Positions 36,776 through 45,663 of a DNA stretch of 64,000 nucleotides are shown one piece after another (the first letter of the stretch is position 1; each line of letters begins with the position of its first letter). A model generated the notes under the pieces. The model was given only the letters and a program-made list of their open reading frames with translations. It did no database searches and was not told the origin of the DNA. The translations under genes were made by a program, and so were the position numbers. Source of the stretch: CAWHNT01 sp963830775 (lineage in GTDB: Bacteria > Pseudomonadota > Alphaproteobacteria > Geminicoccales > Geminicoccaceae); contig CAWHNT010000046.1 in NCBI GenBank assembly GCA_963830775.1, forward strand, positions 83,397 through 147,396, written 5' to 3'.

Positions 36776-37038
36776 GGCTCCTCTGGAGTGCGGAGGCCTG
36801 GGAGGACTATGCCCGCTGGCAGGCCGATCACCCGGCCACCGCCCTGAAGATCAATGCCCTGCTGAAGGATGTCCGCCGCAGCCCGTTCCAGGGGCTCGGC
36901 AAGCCCGAGCCCCTCAAGGGCAATCTGGCGGGCTGGTGGTCACGGCGGATCTCGGGCGAGCACCGGCTCGTCTACCGGGTAGTCGGGGCCGGCGAGGCGC
37001 AAAGGGTGGAGATCGTCCAGTGCCGCTATCACTACTGA
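36772..37038 (+). CDS. yoeB: YoeB-family mRNA interferase toxin
   Basis: An 88-residue RelE-fold toxin that cleaves mRNA at the ribosomal A site. LLWSAEAWEDYARWQADH is the N-terminal strand/helix, PLKGNLAGWWSRRISGEHRLVYRV is the family core, and the catalytic C-terminus CRYHY carries the final His and Tyr. Starts at TTG 36772 within the antitoxin stop, which keeps toxin translation low. Ends seven bases inside the convergent kinase gene. Complete and plausibly active. Confidence 0.9.
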   Translation: MRLLWSAEAWEDYARWQADHPATALKINALLKDVRRSPFQGLGKPEPLKGNLAGWWSRRISGEHRLVYRVVGAGEAQRVEIVQCRYHY

Positions 37039-38522
37039 CCAGCGCCGGTGGCTGGCCGGTGAAATAGGGGTTGCAGCCTTTCATAGCTGCCCCGGTAGCT
37101 CGCGAACGCCGCCTCGTACACCGCGCTCCGGGCTGCAACCGGCTCGACCAGGCCGGCCGGCCTGACAAACCGCTTCACGCCGTCCCATCCTTCCCCGCAG
37201 ACCCCGACCGCCGCCACCCACGCGGCACCCAGGCAGGAGCCCGGATGGCCGGCCAGTAGCTGCACCGGCATCTGCAGGATGTCTGCCACCGCCTGCATCC
37301 AGACCTGGCTCGCGGCACCACCGTCGGAGGCTAGAACGCGTGTGACCGGATAGCCCAGCTCGCGGGCGACCTCGATATGGTGGCGGAAGCCGAAGCCAAC
37401 GGCCTCGAGCAGCGCCCGCCAGAGATGGCCTGCGGTGTGGGAGAGCGTGAGACCCATGAAGACGCCGCGCGCGTCGGGATCGTGGATCGGGGTCTTCTCG
37501 CCCAGGAAGTAGGGCAGACAGACGAGACCGTCCGCACCCGGCGGAGTGGCGGCGGCAAGCGCGTCCAGAGCCTTGTGGTCGCGCCCGCCGCCAAGCTCGC
37601 GGACGAACCAGTTCAGCAGCGCCCCCGAGCAGGCCATGCAGCCGTTGGGCATGAACAGGCCCGGCACGATGTGGAAGTCCAGGAACAGCCGACGATCAGG
37701 CCGGGGCTCCCGCGTCGACAGCATGATGTCGCCCGCCCCGCCGAACTTGAGCAGGCAGTCGCCCGCCTCCCGCACGCCGGCGACGTAGGCCGAGGCGATA
37801 TGGTCGGCACAGCCGGCAACGACGGGCGTGCCCGCGCGCAGGCCGGTGTGCTCCGCGGCCGCACGCGTGACCTCCCCGATCACCGCCTCCGAGCGCCGCA
37901 CCGGCGGCAGACGCTCGCGGCCGATACCCCCCAGCGCCACCAGGTCGTCGGCAAGCTCGCCGGTACCCAGGTCATAGAATCCGGCCTCCAGCGCCCAGTT
38001 CTGCTCCAGCGAGCTGGCACCCGTGAGCCGCATATTGATGAAGTCGTAGCTCCCCAGCACCGTCCTGACCTGCCCGAACGTCTCCGGCTCATGCGCGCGC
38101 AGCCAGCGCAACTTGGCGGCGACGAGCTGCTGCGTGACGCCCTGACCCGTCCGAGCAAGAAACACCCCCTCATCGACCTCCCGCCGAAGCCCCTCCACCT
38201 CGGCCCCGACCCGCCCGTCCGACTGCTGGATGCTGCGCCGAAGCACCTGGCCGCCATCGCCCAGGAGCACCACCGCCGGCAGCATCCCGGTGACACCCAC
38301 CGCCTTCACCTCTGCCGGATCCACGCGCGCCGCCGCCAACAGCTCCCGGCACACCTCGCCCACGTTCCGCCACCACTGCTCGGGCTCCTCCTCGGCCCAG
38401 CCAGGACGCTCGGCGAACAGCTCGACCGGCCGCGAGGCCAGGGCGAGCGTCCGGCCGGCCGTGTCGATCAGGATGCCGATCGTGGAGGTGGTGCCGATGT
38501 CGAGGCCGAGGGTGACAGACAT
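37032..38522 (-). CDS. FGGY-family carbohydrate kinase (xylulokinase-like)
   Basis: A 496-residue sugar kinase. LGLDIGTTSTIGILID is the phosphate-1 motif, PGWAEEEPEQWW the early sugar-site segment, and GVTGMLPAVVLLG and SIQQSDGRV the substrate region. CGEGWDGVKRFV and the strand ASDGGAASQVWMQAVADIL (adenosine motif) complete it. Closest in layout to xylulokinases and to polyol kinases such as those acting on ribulose or erythritol; the exact sugar is not determined. It might serve the sugar transporter at the window's left end, but they are far apart. Uninterrupted. Confidence 0.85.
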   Translation of the reverse strand: MSVTLGLDIGTTSTIGILIDTAGRTLALASRPVELFAERPGWAEEEPEQWWRNVGEVCRELLAAARVDPAEVKAVGVTGMLPAVVLLGDGGQVLRRSIQQSDGRVGAEVEGLRREVDEGVFLARTGQGVTQQLVAAKLRWLRAHEPETFGQVRTVLGSYDFINMRLTGASSLEQNWALEAGFYDLGTGELADDLVALGGIGRERLPPVRRSEAVIGEVTRAAAEHTGLRAGTPVVAGCADHIASAYVAGVREAGDCLLKFGGAGDIMLSTREPRPDRRLFLDFHIVPGLFMPNGCMACSGALLNWFVRELGGGRDHKALDALAAATPPGADGLVCLPYFLGEKTPIHDPDARGVFMGLTLSHTAGHLWRALLEAVGFGFRHHIEVARELGYPVTRVLASDGGAASQVWMQAVADILQMPVQLLAGHPGSCLGAAWVAAVGVCGEGWDGVKRFVRPAGLVEPVAARSAVYEAAFASYRGSYERLQPLFHRPATGAGQ

Positions 38523-38592
38523 GTGTCCAACCGTTCCTCGAGTGTATGGATGATGCTTTACATCTGGCAGCAAAGTCTGTACATGCCATTGC

Positions 38593-39192
38593 ATGACAAG
38601 CGTTTCACATAATAGCACTCCGTTGGGCCATGCGGGGCGCAGGGCGAAAACCGAGACTTTGTCCCTTCGCCTGGACCCAAAAATTCGCTTCATGCTCGAC
38701 TTTATGTCTCGTATAAAAGGTCAGAGTATAACAGCGGTTGTTGAGCATTCAGTTCGGGATACAGCCAATAACACTAGCATCACTTATCGCGACGATTACA
38801 ACAATCTAGTGCATGGAAAGAGTTGGCCTGATTTCTGGGATCCTAGCGACGGCGTAAGAACTCTCAATCTTCTTAGTGATCCAAACTACCCGACCGACTA
38901 CAATGAGGATCGAATTCGACAGTTCACATTAGATCATTGGCAGTTCTTCTATACTAGCGAGGACAATCGTGTCCTTCGTCGAGGCTACGTCGATATATTA
39001 TGGCCAAGAATACTGGAATTTTGCGAGATTTGGGATCGAACCAAAGCTGAGAACTACTGGGCCGCTGGAGAGGCAATGCTGGCGACCATCCACGCGGCTC
39101 GATTGCCCGGCCCAGCCAGCTGGCCGCCCGCTGGCGCCAAACCCAATCGCCCGACTGTCGCCGACGAACTCGATGACGACATCCCGTTCTAG
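38593..39192 (+). CDS. Ribbon-helix-helix protein of atypical composition
   Basis: 199 residues. The N-terminal part ETLSLRLDPKIRFMLDFMSR followed by KGQSITAVVEHSVRD fits a ribbon-helix-helix DNA-binding fold. The rest (DDYNNLVHGKSWPDFWDPSD, then a Trp/Tyr-rich helical section and acidic tail ELDDDIPF) is not recognised. Base composition from about 38600 to 39050 is clearly AT-richer than the surroundings, with codons such as ATA and TTA that neighbours avoid, so it looks recently acquired. An IS1111-type element starts four bases after its stop. It may be a plasmid- or phage-derived regulator or antitoxin. Confidence 0.6.
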   Translation: MTSVSHNSTPLGHAGRRAKTETLSLRLDPKIRFMLDFMSRIKGQSITAVVEHSVRDTANNTSITYRDDYNNLVHGKSWPDFWDPSDGVRTLNLLSDPNYPTDYNEDRIRQFTLDHWQFFYTSEDNRVLRRGYVDILWPRILEFCEIWDRTKAENYWAAGEAMLATIHAARLPGPASWPPAGAKPNRPTVADELDDDIPF

Positions 39193-39195
39193 ATG

Positions 39196-40592
39196 CCGTA
39201 ACGGGCCTACGCTGGCTCTGACTGGCGGGGCGGCTGTCCCTCAGAGTGATGGCGTGTGCGGGGTCCGAACGGGTCGGCCCCAGGCATCATCGAGGGACAG
39301 CCATGGAGCATTATGCCGGGATCGACGTGTCGCTGGAACTGAGCAGCGTGTGCGTGGTCGACAGCAGCGGCCGGATCATTCGCGAGACCAAGGTAGCGAG
39401 CGAGCCGGAGGCGCTGGTCGGCTTCTTCGGCCAGCTCGGCCTGCCGCTGGTCCGGATCGGGCTGGAGGCGGGGCCGCTCTCGCAGTGGCTGCACGCCGGG
39501 CTGACGGCGGCCGGGTTCGAGGCGGTGCTGCTGGAGACCCGGCACGTGAAGGCGGCGCTCTCGGCCATGATCGTGAAGACCGATCGTAAGGACGCCCGCG
39601 GCATCGCCCAGCTCTTGCGCATGGGCTGGTTCAGGCCGGTGCACCGGAAGTCTCCCGATGCCCAGGAGGTCCGGGCGTTGCTGGTCGGCCGCAAGCTCCT
39701 GCAAGCCAAGCTGCGGGATGTCGAGCTCAGCATCCGCGGCATCCTGCGCGGCTTCGGGCTCAAGGTGGGCGAGGTCAGCAAGGGCCGGTTCGCTGCCAGG
39801 ATCAAGGAGCTGGTCGCTGGCCACGAGATGCTGGAGACAGTTGCCGGCGCGATGCTGCAGGCGCGCGAAGGCTTGCAATCCGAGTTCATGCGCCTGCACC
39901 GGCGGATGCTGGCCATCGTACGTGGCGATGCGGTCTGCCGTCGGCTGATGACGGCACCCGGCGTGGGCGCCTTGGTGGCGGTCACGTTCAAGACCGCCGT
40001 CGATGATCCGGAACGGTTCCGCACTGCCAAGGCGGTGGGGGCTCACTTCGGGCTCACGCCGAAGCGGTACCAGTCGGGCGAGACCGACGTGAGCGGCGGG
40101 ATCAGCAAGGTCGGGGACGCGATGGTGCGCACTGCCCTCTACGAGGCGGCCAACGCGATGCTGACCCGGACTGTCCGCGTCTCGACCCTCAAGCGCTGGG
40201 CCCTTGAGGTTGCCAAGCGACGCGGCACGAAGCGGGCCAAGGTGGCCTTGGCCCGCAAGCTGGCCGGTGTTCTCCATCGCATGTGGGCGAACGGCACCGA
40301 CTTCCGCTGGGGCAAGGAGGCCGCCGCGTAGCAGCGCACCAAGAAGAGCAGGTTTGGGACGGGGCCGAGCGGTCCCGTTCCTTCGAGGTCCCGTCGCCGG
40401 GACGCAGGAACCGGTGAGGCCGGGGGTAGTGCTGTGGGCGCTCAGCCTGGGTGAACCACGCGCCTTAGATTGGCCCACCGGCTCCTTTCTGACCGCATGA
40501 TGTGGCGGCCCTGATGCCGACCACGGACGGAAGCATGAGACCGGCGACAGGATGATCGCTCGGGGGACTTGACGCCCAACGGCCCGTTACGG
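39196..40592 (+). mobile_element. IS110-family element, IS1111 group
   Basis: About 1.4 kb bounded by perfect 12-bp inverted repeats, CCGTAACGGGCC (39196-39207) and GGCCCGTTACGG (40581-40592). Short subterminal repeats mark the IS1111 group of IS110. One base separates its right repeat from the left repeat of the IS701 element. Confidence 0.7.
39303..40331 (+). CDS. IS110/IS1111 family transposase (DEDD recombinase)
   Basis: A complete 342-residue transposase. The N-terminal DEDD RuvC-like domain has AGIDVSLELSSVCVVDSSG with the first Asp, IGLEAGPLSQWL with the Glu, and VKTDRKDARGIAQLLRMG with the Asp pair. The C-terminal transposase_20 domain has LMTAPGVGALVAVTF and AHFGLTPKRYQSGETDVSGGISKVGD, which holds the conserved serine. 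ATG 39303 is preceded by a 107-base leader where a guide (bridge) RNA might be encoded, as shown for relatives. No frameshift; likely active. Confidence 0.9.
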   Translation: MEHYAGIDVSLELSSVCVVDSSGRIIRETKVASEPEALVGFFGQLGLPLVRIGLEAGPLSQWLHAGLTAAGFEAVLLETRHVKAALSAMIVKTDRKDARGIAQLLRMGWFRPVHRKSPDAQEVRALLVGRKLLQAKLRDVELSIRGILRGFGLKVGEVSKGRFAARIKELVAGHEMLETVAGAMLQAREGLQSEFMRLHRRMLAIVRGDAVCRRLMTAPGVGALVAVTFKTAVDDPERFRTAKAVGAHFGLTPKRYQSGETDVSGGISKVGDAMVRTALYEAANAMLTRTVRVSTLKRWALEVAKRRGTKRAKVALARKLAGVLHRMWANGTDFRWGKEAAA

Positions 40593-40597
40593 AAGCA

Positions 40598-42062
40598 CTA
40601 CAGTTGCGTTTGTTGTTTCAGATGTGAGCGTTGCGCAGCAGCCTGGTGGGCCCGTCGCCAGACCGACCAGGCGATGACGTAGGCAGGCTGGATGCGTCGC
40701 TGCGCGAGCCGCATGGCGATGCGGCGGAGTTCCTGGACCGACCAGCGGATGAGGTCTGCTGCTTCCGGGCGAGCCGGATCGGGATTTTTGGGGGTGTGGG
40801 CGCGTTCGCCCGGCACCGGATCGCCGCCAGCATGGCGAAGGCCAGCATCACCAGCGAGACATGGCGATGCCAGCCGTGCCAGGAGCGGGTCTCGTTGTGG
40901 TCGAGGCCGAGCTCGTTCTTGGCGGTCTCGAAGCCGTCCTCGATCGCCCAGCGGTGCCCTTCGACCTTGACCAGGGTCTCGATCCCGGTCCCGGCCGGGC
41001 ACCAGGTCGAGAAGAAGGCGAGCTCGCCGTCGGCAATGGGGCGGCGGATCAAGAGGCCCCGCGTCCACAGGCCGGTGCGACTGTCGTCGTACTCGGCAGC
41101 CTCGAGATCGGCCAGTTCCAGATAGGCCCAGTCGTGCAGCCGCGGACCTTTGGTGCCCTCGCCGGCCGAGAGACGCGCCCACGCCGATGCGGGCAGGGCT
41201 TGGGCGATCTCCTCCGCCGTGCCGGCCAGCAAGGGCTTGTCGCCCCAGGCGTTGAAGGGGTGAGAGCTGGTGACGCCCAGCACGTAACCTTTGCCGGCCC
41301 GCCGCAGGGCGGTCTCGATCTCGCCCACACCATAGACGCTGTCGGCCGCCACCCCTCGTCCGCCAGGAGGCGGACGAGCCGTCTCCGCAAGGAGCGGCGG
41401 CCAGGAGGCCGCCGAGGGGCGAACGGCACCTCGGCCGCGATCGCGCGCTCGATCATCGCGCACGCAAGACGGGGCTTGGTCGCGAAGGCGGTCCCGGGCG
41501 GCACATGGGCGGCGGCCAGGCGGGCCGGATCGTCGGTCCAGGCCTTGGGCAGATACAGTGCCCGGTCGATGAAGCCATGGCCGTGCCGGGACACGTAGGC
41601 CGCGAAGACCCCGATCTGGCAGTTGGCGATCTTGCCGGCCGAGCCCGTGTATTGGCGCGCGACGCCGCAGGACGACTTACCCTGCTTGAGAAAGCCGGTC
41701 TCGTCGAGCACCAGCACGGCATCCTGCTCGGCCAGGCTCTCGACCGCGTAGTCACGCACGAGGTCGCGGAGCGCGTCGGCCTCCCAGCGGCCGCGGCCGA
41801 GGATGGCCTGCTGCCGCCAGGGGCCGGGGTCGCCCGCCGCCTCCGCCCGCATCCAGCCGGTCTTGCGCCGCTCCGGCCCGAAGAGGCCGTCCAGGAACAG
41901 CCCCGCCGAGAAAGCCACCCGCTCCTGGCTGAACAAGGGCCGGATCCGCCGCTTCACCTCGCGCAGCGCTAAGGCCCACAGCTCCAGCGCATCCTCGACC
42001 GCAACACCCGCCACGCCTGATCTCCGAACCCTGCCAGCGCAGCAGGGCCGAGATAATGGCAA
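40598..42062 (-). pseudogene. IS701-family transposase, broken
   Basis: A DDE transposase. LVLDETGFLKQGKSSCGVAR carries the first Asp, and NCQIGVFAAYVSRHGHGFID and RALYLPKAW are family-typical. After AAEVPFA (41425) a 62-68 base hairpin-rich insert interrupts the gene; VAADSVYGVGEIETALRRAG then continues in another frame. GHRWAIEDGFETAKNELGLDHNE carries the final Glu. The last ~70 residues (PEAADLIRWSVQELRRIAMR) need a -1 shift at about 40790, where the coding strand reads ACACCCCCAAAAATC. It is probably inactive because of the insert. Confidence 0.8.
41352..41419. repeat. Compound palindromic insert with three hairpins
   Basis: Outer arms CCCCTCG / CGAGGGG (41352-41358, 41413-41419) enclose two strong hairpins with the same AGGA loop. 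One is CTCGTCCGCC AGGA GGCGGACGAG (41355-41378) and the other GGCGGCC AGGA GGCCGCC (41397-41414). Between them is a weaker CTCCGC AA GGAGCGG. The whole sits inside the IS701 transposase reading frame, where relatives read straight from EVPFAW to VAADSVYG. It may be a REP/MITE-like insertion. Confidence 0.6.
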
Positions 42063-42084
42063 AACGCAACTGTAGTGCTAGGGT

Positions 42085-42265
42085 TGTCCCGGGATGGGTG
42101 AGTCCGGTTGATCTGAACGAGGAGGTATCGTTCCCAGGAGTCGCAGATGGCTGGCAAGGTGTCGCCAGCGTAGTGCCTTGCGGAATGCTTGGTCGGAGTT
42201 GTAAGCGGCCAGGAAGGCTTGCGGGTGGGCCTTGAGCTCTCCAAGGTCTCGTAAGTGGAACGTCT
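42085..42265 (-). pseudogene. IS481-like transposase, C-terminal fragment
   Basis: About 60 codons: DLGELKAHPQAFLAAYN, then after a frame change LPAICDSWERYLLVQINR. This matches the tail of IS481 transposases (FxxAYNxxRRLKxLxGxTPxxxIC.W....FxxNPxHxxPGxNT) at several positions. Cut on one side by the IS701 element, on the other by the ISAs1 gene. Confidence 0.5.
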
Positions 42266-42284
42266 TGACGCCCGTTGGTCTCCT

Positions 42285-43434
42285 TCACCGTCGGTGCAGG
42301 GCTGTTCGGTTCTGTGACTTGGGTAGGCCGTAGGCGAGCAGGCGATCGAGGCTGAGGGCGTTGGTGTAGATGCGCCTCGCTCACGTTGCCGACGCCGTGG
42401 GCGCGCAGGATGTTGAGCGCGAACGAGCGCAGGCGGGCGACGATGCCGGGCCGGCGCCGGATGCGGCTGGCGTCCTCGCCCGAGCATGCGGTCGCGCACA
42501 TGATGGTTGCGGTTCTCGATGCCCCAATGGCCGCGGATGGCCGCCGCACAGGCCCGCGCCTCGAGCGGGATCTGGCTGGCATAGTAGGCGACCTCGCGCC
42601 GTGGCCGCCACAGGCCGGTGCGGGTGTCCCGGCACAAGGTACGGCGGGTGACGCGCTCGACGCAGGCGATGAAGGGCTGCCAACCGGGATCAAGCCGCTC
42701 GGCGGTGAAGACCTCGACGCGGCGATGCTCCTTGCGGCCGTGGGCATGGCGGTCGACGGTGGTCGAGGTGGTCGGCCGGGTCCTGGACGGCGCACAGGCC
42801 GGCCAGGCTCTCAAGCAAGCGCGGCTGGTTGTCCTTCACCCGCACCAGCAGCGCGTTGCCGGTCGCCGCCGCGGCGGCGAAGGTTTTTTTGGCAGTGCAG
42901 GGCGTCGGCGGTGAACAGGATGCCCCGCAGGCCCGAGTCCTCGATCAGCGGCCTGGGCTGCCGCGATCTCGTCGCCCTCGGCGACCTCCTGGTGGGCCAG
43001 GATGAGGGCCGCCTCGCTGGCGAAGGCGCTGAGCACCTGGGCGGCGGCTTGGTCGTCAAGATGGTCGAAGCTGCCCCGCAGCGTCTTGCCGTCCAGCGCG
43101 ATGACCCGCCGCCCCGGCGCGGGCGGCGACGTCACCAAGGTGCTCGGCATGGCGGCGGAAAGCGGCCTCGATCTCGGCCGGGTCGAGCGCGTGCAAGAGG
43201 GCGCGCAGCGTGTTGACGGCCGGGGCGCGGCGGAAGCGGGCGCCGAAGGTGGCGTTGAGCCGCTCGCGATGCACGCCGATGAACAGGCGGATGCGGCGGT
43301 AGGAGGTGGCACCGGCCAGCACTGCCAGCACCGCTGAACAGCAGCAAGAAAGCGAGGCTGTAACGCTGGCCCTGGCGGCGGCGCGGGTCGGGGATCTGGT
43401 CCAGGGCGGCGAGCAGGCCGGCGAACGGCACCAT
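42285..43434 (-). pseudogene. ISAs1-family transposase, multiply frameshifted
   Basis: Reads from MVPFAGLLAALDQIPDPRRR (start 43434) through SYRRIRLFIGVHRERLNATFG and RRVIALDGKTLRGSFDH (first catalytic Asp region). Then come GLRGILFTADALHCQK (second Asp), CAAAIRGHWGIENRNHHVRD (Glu region) and NALSLDRLLAYGL at the C-terminus. These parts lie in different frames, with breaks near 43370, 43135, 42955, 42890 (a run of A) and others. Total length (~383 codons) is normal, so the copy has suffered small indels rather than deletion. Not functional as written. Confidence 0.8.
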
Positions 43435-43536
43435 GGCGGCCTCCGGTGCGAGGGTTTGGCCCTCAACAGCTCAGACGCTCGGCTGGTCCCTCAGCCCCAG
43501 ACCCCGCCTTCACGGACCGCTCATGCTCAGAACCGA

Positions 43537-43730
43537 ACAGCTCCTGGTGAGTAGGGCGAAGAAGCGCTCGACCTGATTGATCCAGGAGGCACCTGTCGGC
43601 GTGAAATGAACGTGCCAACGCGGGCGCTTGGCCAACCAGTCCCGGACCGGCTTGGTCTTGTGCGTGGCGTAATTGTCCATGATAAGATGAATATCGAGGT
43701 CGGCCGGCACCTTGCTCTCGACCTAGCCGG
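43537..43730 (-). pseudogene. IS630-family transposase, C-terminal fragment
   Basis: About 60 codons. IHLIMDNYATHKTKPVRDWL and WHVHFTPTGASWINQVERFF hold the second Asp and the Glu of the IS630 DDE triad. Nothing upstream continues the gene. From 43731 to 43871 there is only unassigned debris before the IS256 element. Confidence 0.75.
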
Positions 43731-43871
43731 CTGGCCCGATGGCCACCTCACAGCCTCGCCGAATTTCCACCACGAGCGCGGACACTACCTTCTCGATCAG
43801 GACCTGGTCTGCCGCTATGCTCCAGGAGGCAGCACCAGAAGCAGCTCGGTGAGCCTTGAGGAGGATACTGA

Positions 43872-45268
43872 GGGCTATGATGGGACCTGGGTGACGGCCT
43901 GATCAGGCGGCGTCCTTGGCATCGGCGGTCGGGACCTCGACGCCGTCTTTGAAGGTGACACCCTCGATCACCTTGGGCAACTGGTTCTCGCCCTTCAGCC
44001 GCCGCCAGGACCTGGCGGCGGCAATGACCAGCTTGAACACCATCAGCCGCGCGGTCTCCTGTGACAGGGCACCTTTCGTGCGCACCGTACGATGCCGCAC
44101 GGTAGCGAACACGCTCTCGATCGGGTTGGACGAGCGGAGATGGTCCCAGTGCTCGGCGGGGAAGTCGAAGAAGGTGAGCAGCGCCTCGCGATCCTTGACC
44201 AGGCAGGCGACGGCCCGATCGTACTTCGGCGCGTACTTGGCCGCGAAGGTGGCGAGCGCCGCCTCGGCCGTCGCTCGGTCGGGCGCCAGCCAGATCTCCC
44301 GCAGATCCTGGCGCGCATTGGCCTGCAGCGACTTCGGAAGCTTGTTGAGGACATTGGCCGCCTTGTGCACCCAGCACCGCTGGTGACGAACCGAGGGGAA
44401 CGCCTCCTCCAGGGCCCTCCAGAAGCCGAGCGCGCCATCGCCAACCGCCAGCTCGGGGGCCATCGCCAGGCCGCGGGCCTTTAGCCCGACCAGCAGCTCG
44501 TGCCAGCTTTGGGCACTCTCACGGGTGCCGACCTGGAAGCCGACCAGCTCCTTCTTGCCCTCAGGCGTGGCGCCGATGATCACCAGCATGCACTCGGCCT
44601 GGGGCTCCATTCGCGCCTGCAGGTAGACGCCGTCGGCCCAGATGTAGACGTAGCGCCGGGCCGACAGGTCGCGTTGCTGCCAGCGCTCGTACTCGCCCTG
44701 CCAGTCGCTCTTGAGCCGGGCGACCACCGAGGGCGATAGGTTGGGCGCCTCCTTGCCGAGCAGGGCGGCGAGCGCCTCCTGGAAGTCGCCGGTCGAGACC
44801 CCGCGCAGGTAGAGCACCGGCAGCAACGCATCGAGGCTCCTGGTTCGCCTCGCCCAGCGCGGCAGGATCCGGGAGGTGAAGCGAACGCGCCTCTCGCCTT
44901 CCGCCGGGGCACGGTCGCGGACCTTCACCCGCTGCACCGCGACCGAGCCGATCCCGCTCTGGATGGTGCGTTCAGGGCCGTGGCCGTGCCGGACGAACCG
45001 GGCCCGGCCATCGGCAAGCCGCCAATCGGCCATCCCGGCCAGGAAGGCTTCGGCTTCCGCCTCGATGGCTTGGGCGAGCAAGCGGCGCGCTCCCGCGCGC
45101 AGCACCTCGGTCAGCGGGTCGTCGACCACCTCAGGCTGCGGGAAACGGACAACGGTGCTATTCTCGTTCACGGCGTATCGCTCTCCTGGAGAGGTCCTGG
45201 CAGGCTGGTTACCCGCCTCGATACGCCGCCCTCCTCAGACCGTCGTCACCCAGCTTCCGCCATAGCCC
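43872..45268 (-). mobile_element. IS256-family element with imperfect 9-bp target duplication
   Basis: Imperfect terminal repeats begin GGGCTATG and share GGGTGACG further in (43872 onward; 45268 downward). GGATACTGA (43863-43871) and GGATACCGA (45269-45277) flank the element as a target duplication with one mismatch, as expected for the 8-9 bp duplications of IS256. Confidence 0.8.
43903..45171 (-). CDS. IS256-family (mutator-type) transposase
   Basis: A complete 422-residue DDE transposase. VVDDPLTEVLRAGARRLLAQ opens it. YVYIWADGVYLQARME contains the first Asp, LAMAPELAVGDGALGFWRAL the second, and the Glu lies in LRSSNPIESVFATVRHRT. HQRCWVHKAANVLNKLPKS is the conserved C/H block. All catalytic residues are present and the frame is intact, so this copy may still move. 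Confidence 0.92.
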   Translation of the reverse strand: MNENSTVVRFPQPEVVDDPLTEVLRAGARRLLAQAIEAEAEAFLAGMADWRLADGRARFVRHGHGPERTIQSGIGSVAVQRVKVRDRAPAEGERRVRFTSRILPRWARRTRSLDALLPVLYLRGVSTGDFQEALAALLGKEAPNLSPSVVARLKSDWQGEYERWQQRDLSARRYVYIWADGVYLQARMEPQAECMLVIIGATPEGKKELVGFQVGTRESAQSWHELLVGLKARGLAMAPELAVGDGALGFWRALEEAFPSVRHQRCWVHKAANVLNKLPKSLQANARQDLREIWLAPDRATAEAALATFAAKYAPKYDRAVACLVKDREALLTFFDFPAEHWDHLRSSNPIESVFATVRHRTVRTKGALSQETARLMVFKLVIAAARSWRRLKGENQLPKVIEGVTFKDGVEVPTADAKDAA

Positions 45269-45322
45269 GGATACCGACGACCAAGCATCCTTCCTGTTCG
45301 AGGACGTCTGGTCCGACCGAGG

Positions 45323-45405
45323 TGCTAAGTCGTATCGCCGACCACAAGATCAGCCGGATCGACGAGCTGCTGCTGCCCTGGCGTTATGCTGCGGTGGCAG
45401 CGTAA
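45323..45405 (+). pseudogene. IS66-type transposase tail fragment
   Basis: Only the last ~27 codons, LSRIADHKISRIDELLLPW followed by RYAAVAA and a stop. The RIxxHxIxRIDELLPW pattern is the C-terminus of IS66 TnpC. Confidence 0.55.
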
Positions 45406-45440
45406 CTGACGCCGCCGGAGATGCCAAAGGGGTCGGCCGG

Positions 45441-45485
45441 ACGCTTCCCGACGATTTCCTCGGGGTTGTGCCTCTTACGCGACAT
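45441..45485 (-). pseudogene. IS3-family OrfA start fragment
   Basis: MSRKRHNPEEIVGK, the usual first residues of IS3-family OrfA, starts at 45485 and loses similarity after about 15 codons. Confidence 0.45.
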
Positions 45486-45499
45486 CGCGGTCCTCCATG

Positions 45500-45650
45500 C
45501 TGTCCGAAGACATACCTCAAGGCGGACCACCCAGTGGGGGCCGGCCATGCGGCTGACGAGTATGTCTTCCGCTTCAACCACCGCACTGCCAAGATCAGTC
45601 AGCGCTTCGCGCAGCTGATCGAGCAGGCGGTTGCCACCCTGCCGGTTACG
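45500..45650 (+). pseudogene. IS1595-like transposase tail fragment
   Basis: KTYLKADHPVGAGHAADEYV and FRFNHRTAKISQRFAQLIEQ resemble the end of ISXO2-like (IS1595) transposases, where DEFxFRFNRR is conserved. No other part of the gene remains. The glycogen phosphorylase starts right after it. Confidence 0.5.
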
Positions 45651-45663
45651 GAGGCCTGTTCCG

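Larger units (their letters stand above)
40594..42079 (-). mobile_element. IS701-family element
   Basis: Perfect 18-bp terminal inverted repeats AGCACTACAGTTGCGTTT (40594-40611, and its complement at 42062-42079) bound ~1.49 kb containing one broken transposase gene. No clear target duplication is seen; the left side touches the IS1111 end and the right side an IS481-like fragment. Confidence 0.75.

Noticed and set aside
43731..43871. Short reading frame between the IS630 fragment and IS256
   Set aside because: About 45 codons without similarity to any family I know; treated as debris.
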